64,000 nucleotides of DNA, taken from contig NZ_VDZH01000001.1 in NCBI RefSeq assembly GCF_007673235.1, positions 611,261 through 675,260 of the forward strand, given 5' to 3'. Both the position numbers and the translations under genes were made by a program. This stretch comes from Curtobacterium pusillum (GTDB lineage: Bacteria > Actinomycetota > Actinomycetes > Actinomycetales > Microbacteriaceae). Numbering within the stretch: position 1 is the stretch's first letter; each line of letters starts with the position of its first letter. The notes beneath the pieces were generated by a model. It did not search any database. It had not been told where the DNA came from and saw only the letters and a program-made list of their open reading frames with translations. Shown piece by piece: positions 27,077-36,307 of this stretch.

Positions 27077-28676
27077 TGAGGAAGGCCTCCAGGGCGAAGA
27101 CCGCGATGCCGATGCAGTACGGGATCGCGGCGTACGGGTTGTACCGGCGGACGCGTGCGGGAGCCTGCTTCGCGGGTGCCGGAGCGACGGAGGCCTGCGC
27201 GGCGGACCGGCGCGTGGCGAGCACCGTCGCGGTGGAGTTGGTGGTGGCGTCGGGGCCGAACAGTTCGTCGAACGCGCGGTCCGCGGCGCGCTGGTCCGCG
27301 GCGGCCGTGGGGTCAGCAGCGAAGGCGGCGACGGCCGGGTCCGTGGGGACGGCGTCGATCGGGCTGACCGGAGCCCGCGTCCCGACGGCCGTCGGCTGCA
27401 CGGCGTCGGCGGGGTCCTCTTCCATCGGCCCGCCGGCGTAGGCACCGGCGCGGGTCCCCCAGCCGGACGCGTGCGCCAGGCGGAAGAAGCCGATGAGGCG
27501 GATCGGCATGAGGAAGAACGTCGACACGATGATGAACATCGGCAGGCGGAAGAAGTCGCTCGGCTTCTCGGCGAGGTGCCGGATCTGTCGGATCGCCATG
27601 CTGAGGACGGACGAGACCACCATGAGTCCGGCGACGTAGATGAACCCGGTGGAGAACCCGTACTGGTGCAGGATCCCCTCGTACAGGTTCGAACCCTGGC
27701 CGGTGAGGCCGCGGTAGATCCAGCCGGCGATCACGCCGAAGAGCATGAACGGCAGGATGATGTCGGTCAGGAAGAACAGCGCGAGGATCGGCGCGTGGCC
27801 GAGCATCCACGGGAGCATCCGCAGCGTGTTGTACTGCGAGCCACGGGCCCAGCGGAGCTGCTGCTTGAACAGCTTCTTCACCTGGAGCGGGGCGTCCGTG
27901 TAGACCAGCGACGTGTACTGGTAAACGGTGCGGTACCCCTCCTTGAGCGTGAGGTTCGTCAGCGTCCGGTCGTCGGACACCTCGAGGAACACGCCCATGA
28001 ACTTCTCGTGCATGAAGCGGTCCATGACACGCACGAGGATGTCGCGGCGGAAGGCGATCGTGCGTCCGGGCAGGCAGCCGATCTGGCCGAGGACGCTCTG
28101 CGCGGGCATCGAGTACAGCGCGCGGGAGTTCTCCAGCCAGTCCGCCCAGCGGGTGATCCAGCTGCGCTCGGGCTCCAGGATGCGCTGACGGGTGGTCACG
28201 CCACCGACCGAGGCGTCGGCGAACGGCTTGAGCAGTTCGTCGAGCGTGCCGGGGGTCCAGACCGTGTCCGAGTCGACGAGCACGGTGATGTCGCCGGTGG
28301 ACATCTCGGTGCCGACCTTGACGGCGTTGCGCTTGCCCGGGATGGGCGTGTGGGTCCAGCGGACGAGTGGGGCGAACTCGTCGCAGACCGCTTCGAGGGC
28401 CTCGTTCCGGGCGCCGTTGATGACGACGATGATCTCGCCGGGACGCTGCTCGACCATGCGGCCGATGACGTCGCGGAAGAGGTCGAGCGGTTCGTCCACG
28501 ACGGGGACGACGACGCTCGTGGTGCCGGTGTAGGTACCGGTGTAGGGGCGGTAGCGGGCGGAGAGGACGACCTTGAGCAACCAGAGCAACCAGATCACCG
28601 CGGAGTACACGGCGAAGAGGTAGAACTCGGGGTGCCCGTCGACCATCTGCCTGATCTGCAGAATGAAGGTGAACAT
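27069..28676 (-). CDS. Processive family 2 glycosyltransferase (hyaluronan/cellulose-synthase-like)
   Basis: 535-aa membrane polysaccharide synthase. One N-terminal membrane segment (about 17-37), then a GT-A domain with VVVINGARNE, the metal-binding VDSDTVW, the acceptor-side EVSDDRTLTN and the processivity motif QQLRW (QxxRW). Four to five membrane segments follow, then an Ala/Pro/Asp-rich cytoplasmic stretch (about 425-505) and a last C-terminal segment (AIPYCIGIAVFALEAFLIV). The start MFTFILQIRQ at 28676 has an AGGG site. Coupling to a UDP-sugar dehydrogenase resembles hyaluronan (hasAB) and pneumococcal type 3 (cps3SD) loci, so a glucuronate-containing polymer is plausible. Confidence 0.85.
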   Translation of the reverse strand: MFTFILQIRQMVDGHPEFYLFAVYSAVIWLLWLLKVVLSARYRPYTGTYTGTTSVVVPVVDEPLDLFRDVIGRMVEQRPGEIIVVINGARNEALEAVCDEFAPLVRWTHTPIPGKRNAVKVGTEMSTGDITVLVDSDTVWTPGTLDELLKPFADASVGGVTTRQRILEPERSWITRWADWLENSRALYSMPAQSVLGQIGCLPGRTIAFRRDILVRVMDRFMHEKFMGVFLEVSDDRTLTNLTLKEGYRTVYQYTSLVYTDAPLQVKKLFKQQLRWARGSQYNTLRMLPWMLGHAPILALFFLTDIILPFMLFGVIAGWIYRGLTGQGSNLYEGILHQYGFSTGFIYVAGLMVVSSVLSMAIRQIRHLAEKPSDFFRLPMFIIVSTFFLMPIRLIGFFRLAHASGWGTRAGAYAGGPMEEDPADAVQPTAVGTRAPVSPIDAVPTDPAVAAFAADPTAAADQRAADRAFDELFGPDATTNSTATVLATRRSAAQASVAPAPAKQAPARVRRYNPYAAIPYCIGIAVFALEAFLIV

Positions 28677-29226
28677 CGATCCCTGCTTCAACGTTCGAGG
28701 TGGGTGATTCCGCGCCATCGGGAAATCGGGGTCGGTTCGGGTGACCCCATTGATGCAGAAAGCGGACCGGCCTCGCAACGCGGCCCCCGTCCGGGGGCGT
28801 TACGGGGACGTTACGGGGTACGTCGCGGTCCCCCTCGCGTCGTGGCGATCGTGTCCGCACTGCTGCTGACAGCACTCCGGCGGACGCGTTTCACCCTGCC
28901 ACTCACCCTGCGCGGGTCGAGCAGCGGCCTGGAGGCGCGGATCACCTCTGCAGGAAAGCCCTGTTCCGGGCCTGGTCGCCGGGCGCGGCGCACCTGCGCG
29001 GCGGGGCAGCTGCGCCGACGGCGCGATCCGTCGATCACGGCGCGGTAACGGCGCGCGGCGTCGCCGGCATCGGGGTACACGCCATCACGAACGGGGGACG
29101 GCTCGTGTTACGTCGAATTCACTTCCGAGGACCTGTCGACAAGCCACGAAACACGTCGGTCCGGGCGTGTCGCGCACGCGACAGGTGTCGGGTGCGGCCG
29201 GGAGAACGCGTCGTGGAGCCCACCCG
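28677..29226 (-). other. 550-bp non-coding leader/spacer upstream of the polysaccharide operon
   Basis: I see no credible gene. Contents on the reverse strand: a possible promoter, TTGCGA (28773-28778) and ATCAAT (28749-28754) with an 18-bp spacer; hairpins GGGGTC...GACCCC near 28727-28747 and GCCCCCG-CGGGGGC at about 28783-28798; tandem 11-bp repeats GTTACGGGGAC and GTTACGGGGTA at 28799-28820, a spacing typical of response-regulator sites such as PhoP; a single CTGGAGGCGCGG half-element at 28928-28940; and a 7-bp-arm hairpin TGTCGCG-CGCGACA at 29168-29183 that may end glnE transcription. Confidence 0.45.
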
Positions 29227-32181
29227 TCAGGCGCCGTAGAACTCGCGCTCGAACACCTGCCGCGCACGCCGCGTGACGCCGAGGTAGTCGTCCTCGAGCT
29301 GCGACGCCGACCCGGGCGGGTACTCCATCAGGCGCGCCACGCCCTCGAGCTGGATGCGGTCCACGGGCAGCACGTCGGTGGTCTTCCCCGACCAGAGCAC
29401 GAGCGCGCTCCGGGTCCGGGAGGCGAACCGCCACGCGGCACCCAGGCGTTCGGCGTCCTCGGCCCCGATGAACCCGGCCTCGGTCGCGGCGTCCAGGGCC
29501 TCGAGCGTCGACGTGGTCCGGAGCCCCGGCACGCTCAGCGCGTGCTGCAGCTGCAGGAGCTGGACGAACCACTCGACGTCGCTCAGCGAGCCCCGGCCGA
29601 GCTTGAGGTGCCGCGCGGGATCGGCACCACGCGGGAGTCGTTCGGACTCGACGCGGGCCTTGATGCGCCGGACCTCACGGACCTCCTGGTCGTCGATGTG
29701 GTCCGGGTACCGGGTGCGGTCGGCGAGGTGCTCGAAGTCGCGCAGGAGCTGCTGGTCCCCCACGGCGCCGCGGGCCCGGAGGAGCGCCTGCGCCTCCCAG
29801 GTCAGCGACCAGCGGGCGTAGTACGCGCCGTACGAGTCGAGGGTGCGGACCACGGGGCCGTTCTTGCCCTCGGGGCGCAGGTCGATGTCGAGGTCGAACG
29901 GGTGGATCGCGTCGTCGGTCAGCCGGGCGAGTTCGCGGACGATGGTCTGGGCCGCGCGCGACGCCTGCTCGGAGGGGATTTCCGCCGGGGCCCGGTACAC
30001 GTAGAGGACGTCGGCGTCGGATCCGAAGCCGAGTTCCCGGCCGCCGTACCGTCCCATCGCGATGACGCCGAACTCCAGGCCGGCCGGGGCGTCCCGGCGG
30101 GCCAGGGTCAGCGCACCGGCGAGGGTCGACTCGGTCACGTCGCTCAGCGCGGGGCCGAGGGCGTCCACGTCGAGCTGCCCGAGCACGGCGGCCATGCCGA
30201 GGCGCAGGGTCTCCCGTCGTCGGGCGGACCGGACGAGTGCCGCGGCACCGTCGACGTCGTCACCGTGCCGTGCGGTGGTGGCCGTGACCTCGGCGAGGAG
30301 CGACTCGATCGGTCGTGGGCGCAGCAGGGTGTCCGGTTCGTCGAGCCACGCCACGGCCTCGGGGAACCGCTCGAGCAGCCCGGACAGGAACGCCGACTCG
30401 GACAGCACGGTCGTGAGCGAGTGCGCGGCACCCGAGGAGTCCCGGAGCATGCGGAGGAACCAGCTCGACTCCCCCAGGGTGTCGCTGAGCCGGCGGAAGG
30501 CCAGGAGTGCGCGGTCGGGGGCCGGTCCCTCCGCCATCCACCGCAGCAGTACGGGGAGCAGGTTCCGCTGGATCGCCGCGCGACGGCTCGTGCCCTGGGT
30601 CAGGGCGCGGATGTGGCTCAGCGCGCCGGCCGGGTCCGCGAAGCCGATCGCACCGAGGCGGTCGACGGCCTGGTCGCTCGTCAGCACGATGTCGCCGTCG
30701 CTCGCGGCCACGGCGGACAGGAGCGGACGGTAGAAGAGCCGCTCGTGCAGGCCCCGGACCTCGAGCTTCACGCCGCGCCAGCGTGTCTCGAGGGCGGACG
30801 CCGACTTCGCGAGGCCGCTCGACCTCGCCAGGACCCGCAGTTCCTCTTCGTCGGAGGGCATCAGGTGCGTGCGCTGGAGCCGGCGGAGCTGGATGCGGTG
30901 TTCGAGCACGCGGAGCAGGGCGTAGTCGGGGCCGAAGCGTGCGGCCTCTGGCCTGCCGACGTAGCCGGCGTCGGTGAGGGCGTCCATCGCCTCGAGCGTG
31001 GAGCGGACCCGGACCGACTCGTCGTCGCGACCGTGCACGAGCTGGAGGAGCTGCACCGTGAACTCGACGTCGCGCAGGCCGCCGGGACCGAGCTTGAGCT
31101 GCCGATCGACCTCGGCGTCCGGGATGTGCTCCGTGACCCGCTCCCGCATGCGCTGCACGGACTCGACGAACCCGGGGCGCTTCGCGGAGTTCCACACGAA
31201 CGGGCCGACGGCGGCGGCGTAGCGCTCCCCCAGGTCGGCGGACCCGGCGATCGGCCGCGCCTTGAGCAGCGCCTGGAACTCCCACTCCTTCGCCCAGCGC
31301 TCGTAGTACGCCACGTGCGAGTCGAGCGTCCGGACGAGTGCGCCGTCCTTGCCCTCCGGTCGGAGGTTCGCGTCGACCTCCCACAGCGCGGGCTCGGCGG
31401 CGAGGTCGGTGATGGCGTGCGTGGCCGCGATCGCCAGGCGGGTGGAGATGAGGACGGCGCGGTCGGTGCCGATGGTGTCGGTGGGCTCCGTGACGAAGAT
31501 GACGTCGACGTCGCTGACGTAGTTGAGCTCCCGCGCACCCGCCTTGCCCATCGCGATGACGGCGAGCGGGGTCGCGGCGACGTCGGCCGCCGGGAACGGT
31601 ACCTCACGCCGGGCGACGTCCACCGCGGCCTCGAGCGCGGCGCCGGCGAGGTCGGCCAGCCCCGCGGCCACGGCCGGGAACGCCTCGGTCGGCGACACGT
31701 TCAGGACGTCGAAGAGGGCGATCTGCGCCAGGTGCCGGCGGTAGCGCACCCGGAGCCGGAGCCGGGCGCCCTCACCCGTGGCACCGTCGATCGCGGCGAG
31801 CAGCGACTCCGTGTACCGCTCCTGCGACCACGGCTCGGTCACCGGGTCGAGCAGCAGCGCGATCTCGGCCGGTCGGCGGTGCAGGAACTCACCGAGCCCG
31901 ACCGACGCGCCGAGCAACCGGACGAGGCGTTCGGTGGCCGCCTCGTCGGCGAGCACCGGACGGAGCTCGTCGGGCGCGCGCTCGAGCAGCCGCTCGAGCG
32001 CGCGGAGCGCGCCGTCCGGATCGGCGGTCGACTCCCACAGGGCCGCGGCGTCGCTCACCGGGACCTGCAGGTCGGAGCCGAACCGTGCCTCCAGGTCGGC
32101 GATCCGCTGCAGGCTCTCCGAGAGCTCCGCGAAGCCCAGGCGGGCCAACTCGGAACGTGACGTCGTCGTCCGGCCGGTCAT
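29227..32181 (-). CDS. glnE: Bifunctional glutamine synthetase adenylyltransferase/adenylyl-removing enzyme
   Basis: 984-aa cytoplasmic enzyme that attaches or removes AMP on the conserved Tyr of GlnA. Two nucleotidyltransferase halves are evident: the N-terminal one with MGKAGARELNYVSDVDVIFV and DANLRPEGKDGALVR, the C-terminal one with MGRYGGRELGFGSDADVLYV and DIDLRPEGKNGPVVRT. Each has a GlnD/PII-uridylyltransferase-like helical domain after it (GPGGLRDVEFTVQLLQL; GRGSLSDVEWFVQLLQL). The start is the ATG at 32181. It is 22 bp downstream of glnA2 and cotranscribed with it, an arrangement conserved in Actinobacteria. Confidence 0.95.
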   Translation of the reverse strand: MTGRTTTSRSELARLGFAELSESLQRIADLEARFGSDLQVPVSDAAALWESTADPDGALRALERLLERAPDELRPVLADEAATERLVRLLGASVGLGEFLHRRPAEIALLLDPVTEPWSQERYTESLLAAIDGATGEGARLRLRVRYRRHLAQIALFDVLNVSPTEAFPAVAAGLADLAGAALEAAVDVARREVPFPAADVAATPLAVIAMGKAGARELNYVSDVDVIFVTEPTDTIGTDRAVLISTRLAIAATHAITDLAAEPALWEVDANLRPEGKDGALVRTLDSHVAYYERWAKEWEFQALLKARPIAGSADLGERYAAAVGPFVWNSAKRPGFVESVQRMRERVTEHIPDAEVDRQLKLGPGGLRDVEFTVQLLQLVHGRDDESVRVRSTLEAMDALTDAGYVGRPEAARFGPDYALLRVLEHRIQLRRLQRTHLMPSDEEELRVLARSSGLAKSASALETRWRGVKLEVRGLHERLFYRPLLSAVAASDGDIVLTSDQAVDRLGAIGFADPAGALSHIRALTQGTSRRAAIQRNLLPVLLRWMAEGPAPDRALLAFRRLSDTLGESSWFLRMLRDSSGAAHSLTTVLSESAFLSGLLERFPEAVAWLDEPDTLLRPRPIESLLAEVTATTARHGDDVDGAAALVRSARRRETLRLGMAAVLGQLDVDALGPALSDVTESTLAGALTLARRDAPAGLEFGVIAMGRYGGRELGFGSDADVLYVYRAPAEIPSEQASRAAQTIVRELARLTDDAIHPFDLDIDLRPEGKNGPVVRTLDSYGAYYARWSLTWEAQALLRARGAVGDQQLLRDFEHLADRTRYPDHIDDQEVREVRRIKARVESERLPRGADPARHLKLGRGSLSDVEWFVQLLQLQHALSVPGLRTTSTLEALDAATEAGFIGAEDAERLGAAWRFASRTRSALVLWSGKTTDVLPVDRIQLEGVARLMEYPPGSASQLEDDYLGVTRRARQVFEREFYGA

Positions 32182-32203
32182 CTGGCGCGTGTCCCGCGGA
32201 CCG

Positions 32204-33541
32204 TCAGAGCGCGCCGAGGTTGGTGTCGAGCTCGAACGGCGTGACCTGGTCGCGGTAGCGCTTCCACTCCTGCCGCTTGTTGAGCAGCACGAAGTTGAAC
32301 ACCTGCTCGCCGAGCGTCTCCGCCACGAGCTCCGAGTCCTCCATGAGGCTCAGGGCGTGGTCGAGGCTCGCCGGCAGCTGGCTGTACCCGAGGGCGCGGC
32401 GCTCGGAGTCCGTCAGGCTCCAGACGTTGTCCTCGGCCTCTGGCGGGAGCTCGTAGCCCTCGTCGATGCCCTTGAGGCCCGCGGCGAGCAGCAGCGAGTA
32501 CGCCAGGTACGGGTTCGCTGCCGAGTCGATGCCGCGGTACTCGACGCGGGCGGACTGGCCCTTGTTCGGCTTGTACAGCGGGACGCGGACGAGCGCCGAG
32601 CGGTTGTTGTGGCCCCAGGTCACGAAGGACGGGGCCTCGTCGCCGCCCCAGAGGCGCTTGTACGAGTTCACGAACTGGTTCGTGACCGCCGTGATCTCCG
32701 GCGCGTGCTTGAGGACACCGGCGATGAAGTGCTTCGCGGTCTCGGACAGCTGGTACTGCCCTCCGGCCTCGTAGAAGGCGTTCTGGTCGCCCTCGAACAG
32801 CGAGACGTGCGTGTGCATCCCGGAGCCGGGCTGGCCCGAGATCGGCTTCGGCATGAACGTCGCGTAGACGCCCTGCTCGATCGCGACCTCCTTCACGACG
32901 GTGCGGAACGTCATGATGTTGTCCGCCATCGTGAGCGCGTCGGCGTAGCGCAGGTCGATCTCGTTCTGGCCCGGGCCGGCCTCGTGGTGGCTGAACTCCA
33001 CCGAGATGCCGAGGTCCTCGAGCATGCGGACCGAGCGGCGACGGAAGTCGTGGGCACTGCCGCCGGGGACGTTGTCGAAGTAGCCGGCGCGGTCGACGGG
33101 CTGCGGGCCGCCGTCCTGCCAGTCGCGGCTCTTCAGCAGGTAGAACTCGATCTCCGGGTGCGTGTAGAACGTGAAGCCGCGCTCGCTCGCCTTCGCCAGC
33201 GTGCGCTTCAGCACGTTGCGGGGGTCGGCGACGGCGGGCTGACCGTCCGGCGTCGTGATGTCGCAGAACATCCGCGCGGTGGGGTCGATCTCGCCGCGCC
33301 ACGGGAGGATCTGGAACGTCGAGGGGTCCGGGTGGGCCAGGACGTCGGCCTCGTAGCTCCGCGTCAGGCCCTCGATCGCGGAGCCGTCGAACCCGATGCC
33401 CTCGGCGAACGCACCCTCGACCTCGGCCGGGGCGATCGCCACCGACTTCAGCGTCCCGATGACGTCCGTGAACCAGAGTCGGATGAACTTGATGCCCCGC
33501 TCCTCGATGGTGCGGAGCACGAAGTCCGTCTGCTTGTCCAT
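32204..33541 (-). CDS. glnA2: Glutamine synthetase paralogue (GlnA2)
   Basis: 445-aa type I glutamine synthetase paralogue. It has GFDGSAIEGL, CDITTPDGQP, HPEIEFYLLKS, HHEAGPGQNEIDLRYADAL, the ATP loop FMPKPISGQPGSGMH and NNRSALVRVP. The usual adenylylation region reads YELPPEAEDNV, so a Tyr is present. In Streptomyces and mycobacteria GlnA2 is not the main glutamine synthetase and some members act on polyamines; the reaction here is not determinable. A GGAAAGGGCG ribosome-binding site precedes the ATG and TAGGCT lies about 40 bp upstream. No GlnR box is seen. The glnE gene follows. Confidence 0.92.
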   Translation of the reverse strand: MDKQTDFVLRTIEERGIKFIRLWFTDVIGTLKSVAIAPAEVEGAFAEGIGFDGSAIEGLTRSYEADVLAHPDPSTFQILPWRGEIDPTARMFCDITTPDGQPAVADPRNVLKRTLAKASERGFTFYTHPEIEFYLLKSRDWQDGGPQPVDRAGYFDNVPGGSAHDFRRRSVRMLEDLGISVEFSHHEAGPGQNEIDLRYADALTMADNIMTFRTVVKEVAIEQGVYATFMPKPISGQPGSGMHTHVSLFEGDQNAFYEAGGQYQLSETAKHFIAGVLKHAPEITAVTNQFVNSYKRLWGGDEAPSFVTWGHNNRSALVRVPLYKPNKGQSARVEYRGIDSAANPYLAYSLLLAAGLKGIDEGYELPPEAEDNVWSLTDSERRALGYSQLPASLDHALSLMEDSELVAETLGEQVFNFVLLNKRQEWKRYRDQVTPFELDTNLGAL

Positions 33542-33577
33542 TGACGCCCTTTCCGTGGTGCAGCTGGGATGCTCAGC

Positions 33578-33757
33578 CTATTGGTCTTCGTCGTCCCAAC
33601 GCTCGTTGTTCGCCTTGATCCGGTCCAGGGCGTGTTGCGCTTCCTCACGCGTGTCGAACGGGCCGATGCGGTCGCGCTGCGGGGACTGTGGGCCCTGCTC
33701 GACGGCGTGCGTCTTCTCGTTGAACCACCACTGGGACTCGATGCGTTCGTCGCTCAT
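33578..33757 (-). CDS. SPOR-like mini-protein
   Basis: 59-aa protein conserved in Actinobacteria next to glnA2 and map; function unknown. The sequence [18 protein letters not shown] then [20 protein letters not shown] looks like a single SPOR-type or WD-turn module, a fold that often binds peptidoglycan or partner proteins; no signal peptide is present. The ATG at 33757 has TACGGT (33764-33769, reverse strand) 6 nt upstream and no Shine-Dalgarno, suggesting a leaderless mRNA. Its stop lies 36 bp before the glnA2 start. Confidence 0.85.
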   Translation of the reverse strand: MSDERIESQWWFNEKTHAVEQGPQSPQRDRIGPFDTREEAQHALDRIKANNERWDDEDQ

Positions 33758-34098
33758 GCCGCCACCGTACCCATCCGGCGTGTGCGCGGGGCCGCGCTGC
33801 TCACCGATGCCGGATCTGTCGCTTCCGTCGAAGCGACAGATCGCCGCCGAACGTCGGTGGGTATCTGTCGCCTCGGCGGACCGGACGCCGCGCGGAGCGC
33901 GGATCTGTCGCTCTGGCGGACCGGACGCGGAGGTGGACCGGACGTGGCAGAGGCGCACCTTCGGGGCGCGCCCCGCGCGCATGGTGCCCGCCTGGAGGCG
34001 CGGTGCCGGCCCGGCGGACCGGCACCGGGCCTCCAGGCGGGCACGTCGCACCCCGCACCCGCGTCGCGGGGACCGCGCACCTGGCTAGAGTGGTCCGC
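33758..34098. repeat. Repeat-rich divergent spacer upstream of map
   Basis: No gene is visible in this 341-bp gap. It carries TCTGTCGCTTCCG-type units at 33815-33920, including 33831-33887, which matches 6426-6482 at about 47 of 57 positions. It also holds CTGGAGGCGCGG-family hairpin copy 3: 26-bp arms 33984-34009 and 34019-34044 with one mismatch and a 9-base loop. This is the only full hairpin of the family placed between divergent genes, 42 bp before the map -10 box, so termination of a known gene is not its role here. Confidence 0.7.
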
Positions 34099-34962
34099 AT
34101 GCCCCGGGACGAACACGGACACCTGACCGCTGGCCGCCTCTCCCCGCAGCGGCCCGTCCCGAAGGACATCGAGCGCCCCGAGTACGTCGGCCGGGCGGAG
34201 CCGCACGAGCACGGGCTCGGTGACACCTACTCGCCGGACGAGGTCGAGCGCATCCGGGTCGCCGGCCGCATCGCCTCCCAGGCCATCGACGCCGTGGGCG
34301 AGGCGATCCGCCCTGGGGTCACCACCGACGAGCTCGACCGAATCGGCCACGAGTTCGTCGTGTCGCACGGCGCCTACCCCTCGACGCTCGGCTACCGCGG
34401 GTACCCCAAGTCGCTCTGCTCCAGCCTCAACGAGGTCATCTGCCACGGGATCCCCGACGACACCGTCCTGCAGGACGGCGACCTCGTCAACATCGACATC
34501 ACCGCCTACAAGGACGGGATGCACGGCGACACGAACCGGACCTTCATCGTCGGCGAGGGCACGCAAGAGGTCCGCGACCTCGTCTCACGGACCGAGGAGG
34601 CGCTCCGTCGGGGCATCCGCGCCGTCGCCCCGGGCCGCCAGGTCAACGTCATCGGCCGCGCGATCGAGGCGTACGCGAAGCGCTTCGGCTACGGCGTCGT
34701 CCGGGACTACACGGGCCACGGGGTCGGGCGTGCGTTCCACTCCGGGCTGATCATCCCGCACTACGACGCACCACGCTTCGACGACGTCATCGAGCCCGGC
34801 ATGGTCTTCACGATCGAACCGATGCTCACGCTCGGCGGCATCGAGGCGGACATCTGGGCCGACGAATGGACCGTCTCCACGCGGGACAAGTCGTGGACCG
34901 CACAGTTCGAGCACACCCTCGTCGTCACCGAGCGCGGCGCGGAACTCCTCACCGTCTCCTGA
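34099..34962 (+). CDS. map: Methionine aminopeptidase, type I
   Basis: 287-aa dimetal peptidase that removes the initiator methionine from new proteins. It has an N-terminal extension of about 45 residues typical of one actinobacterial paralogue. Landmarks are HGIPDD, then metal ligands in [22 protein letters not shown], the catalytic His in [19 protein letters not shown] and the last metal Glu in [10 protein letters not shown]. The ATG at 34099 follows TAGAGT (34086-34091) by 7 nt with no Shine-Dalgarno, so the mRNA is probably leaderless. It is cotranscribed with ppgK, 22 bp downstream. Confidence 0.94.
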   Translation: MPRDEHGHLTAGRLSPQRPVPKDIERPEYVGRAEPHEHGLGDTYSPDEVERIRVAGRIASQAIDAVGEAIRPGVTTDELDRIGHEFVVSHGAYPSTLGYRGYPKSLCSSLNEVICHGIPDDTVLQDGDLVNIDITAYKDGMHGDTNRTFIVGEGTQEVRDLVSRTEEALRRGIRAVAPGRQVNVIGRAIEAYAKRFGYGVVRDYTGHGVGRAFHSGLIIPHYDAPRFDDVIEPGMVFTIEPMLTLGGIEADIWADEWTVSTRDKSWTAQFEHTLVVTERGAELLTVS

Positions 34963-34984
34963 CACCCCTACCGAAAGGCTCCTC

Positions 34985-35737
34985 ATGACCTCCCTCGCAG
35001 TCGGCGTCGACATCGGCGGTACGGGCATCAAGGGCGCGATCGTCGACGTCACCACCGGCGAACTCACCACCGACCGGATCAAGAAGGCCACGCCCGAGGG
35101 CGGGAAACCGCACGACATCGTGGCGGTGGCGAAGTCCATCGTCGAGGAGCTCGCCCCCGCGGCGGACGTGCCGGTCGGGGTCTGCTTCCCGGCGATCGTC
35201 CGCGACGGCAAGACGATGTCGGCCGCGAACGTGTCGAAGAAGTGGATCGGCTTCGAGGCCGAGGCGCTCTTCGAGAAGGAGCTCGGCCGCTCCATCCACT
35301 TCGTGAACGACGCCGACGCCGCCGGGTTCGCCGAGCAGCAGTTCGGCGCGGCGAAGGGCAAGGACGGGCTGGTCGTCGTCACGACCCTGGGCACGGGCAT
35401 CGGCAGCGCGCTCATCAACGACGGCGTCCTCATCGTCAACTCGGAGCTCGGGCACCTGGAGATCGACGGGCACGACGCCGAGTCGCGGGCGTCCTTCGCT
35501 GCCAAGGAGCGGGACGACCTGTCCTGGAAGCACTGGGCGAAGCGCCTGCAGAAGTACTACTCGACGCTTGAGGCCCTGCTCTCCCCCGAGCTCTTCGTCG
35601 TCGGTGGTGGCGTGTCGAAGCAGTACGAGGAGTTCCTCCCGCTGCTCGACCTGCAGGCGGACATCATCCCGGCGACCCTCCGCAACAACGCGGGCATCAT
35701 CGGTGCCGCGACCCTGGCCGCCCGGTCGCAGTCGTAG
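34985..35737 (+). CDS. ppgK: Polyphosphate glucokinase (ROK family)
   Basis: 250-aa kinase that phosphorylates glucose with polyphosphate (and usually ATP), common in Actinobacteria. The phosphate-binding motif GVDIGGTGIKGAIVD is at about residues 7-21; the sugar-binding VNDADAAGFAEQQFG, TLGTGIGSALI and ELGHLEIDG follow. The short length and SPELFVVGGGVSKQ near the end match PpgK rather than classical ROK glucokinases, which carry a CxCGxxGC zinc motif that is absent here. An AAAGG site precedes the ATG. The gene follows map closely in the same operon. Confidence 0.93.
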   Translation: MTSLAVGVDIGGTGIKGAIVDVTTGELTTDRIKKATPEGGKPHDIVAVAKSIVEELAPAADVPVGVCFPAIVRDGKTMSAANVSKKWIGFEAEALFEKELGRSIHFVNDADAAGFAEQQFGAAKGKDGLVVVTTLGTGIGSALINDGVLIVNSELGHLEIDGHDAESRASFAAKERDDLSWKHWAKRLQKYYSTLEALLSPELFVVGGGVSKQYEEFLPLLDLQADIIPATLRNNAGIIGAATLAARSQS

Positions 35738-35869
35738 CGCGCACGTCCGACCCGCCAGCTCGGACGTCGAGGTCGCACAACACGCCGTGCCCTGTGCGCC
35801 GAGGTCGCAGAATCGGCCGCCCGAGCCCGCTCCGAGCGACACTTCGCGCGACCTCGGCACCCCGGCCGC

Positions 35870-35875
35870 TACACT
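35870..35875 (+). promoter_or_regulatory. rnpB -10 element
   Basis: TACACT lies 7 nt before the predicted 5' end of RNase P RNA at 35883. No good -35 is seen; a CGAGCGACACTTCGCG repeat fragment occupies that region (35833-35848). Confidence 0.6.
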
Positions 35876-35882
35876 GAGTCCC

Positions 35883-36249
35883 GCGAATGGGTCGGTGAGA
35901 CGGTCGCGTCACTCCCCCGGGAGTGCCGAGGAACGTCCGGGCTCCACAGAGCAGGGCGGTGGGTAACACCCACCCGGAGCAATCCGCGAGACAGTGCCAC
36001 AGAAAGCAGACCGCCGGCGGCGACGTCGGTAAGGGTGAAACGGTGGTGTAAGAGACCACCAGGGGTCCGGGTGACCGGATCCGCTCGGTAAACCTCGCCC
36101 GGAGCAAGGTCAGACAGAGGACGCTGAGGCTGCTCGCCGAGTCCTCGGGTAGACCGCTGGAGGCCGACGGCAACGTCGGTCCGAGAGAGATGGCCGTCAC
36201 CGCCACGCAAGTGACGGGACAGAACCCGGCGTACGGCCGGCCCATTCGC
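35883..36249 (+). ncRNA. rnpB: RNase P RNA (type A)
   Basis: The catalytic RNA that matures tRNA 5' ends. The ends pair as helix P1: GCGAATGGGTCGG at 35883 with CCGGCCCATTCGC ending at 36249. The conserved blocks are in order: GAGGAACGTCCGGGCTCC (35928 on), GAGCAGGGCGGTGGGTAAC, ACAGTGCCACAGAAA, GGTAAGGGTGAAACGGTGG, GTAAACC, GGAGCAAGGTCAG, GAGAGATGGC and the universal ACAGAACCCGGCGTAC near the 3' end. Length (367 nt) is normal for Actinobacteria. It lies after map-ppgK, an order that recurs in the group. Confidence 0.95.
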
Positions 36250-36307
36250 ACCACACACGGTCTGGCGGCCGAGACTCGCGCCGGTGCGGCGCACGCGACG
36301 CGCGCGC

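Noticed and set aside
28799..28820. GTTAC/GTAAC repeats read as a second GlnR box
   Set aside because: The half-sites do not alternate GTnAC and GAAAC as at glnA; the 11-bp direct repeat fits other response regulators better.
28811..29080. An 89-codon reverse frame in the spacer upstream of the polysaccharide operon
   Set aside because: Arg-rich sequence without family resemblance, crossing a repeat half-element, and no ribosome-binding site or TAnnnT box before its start.
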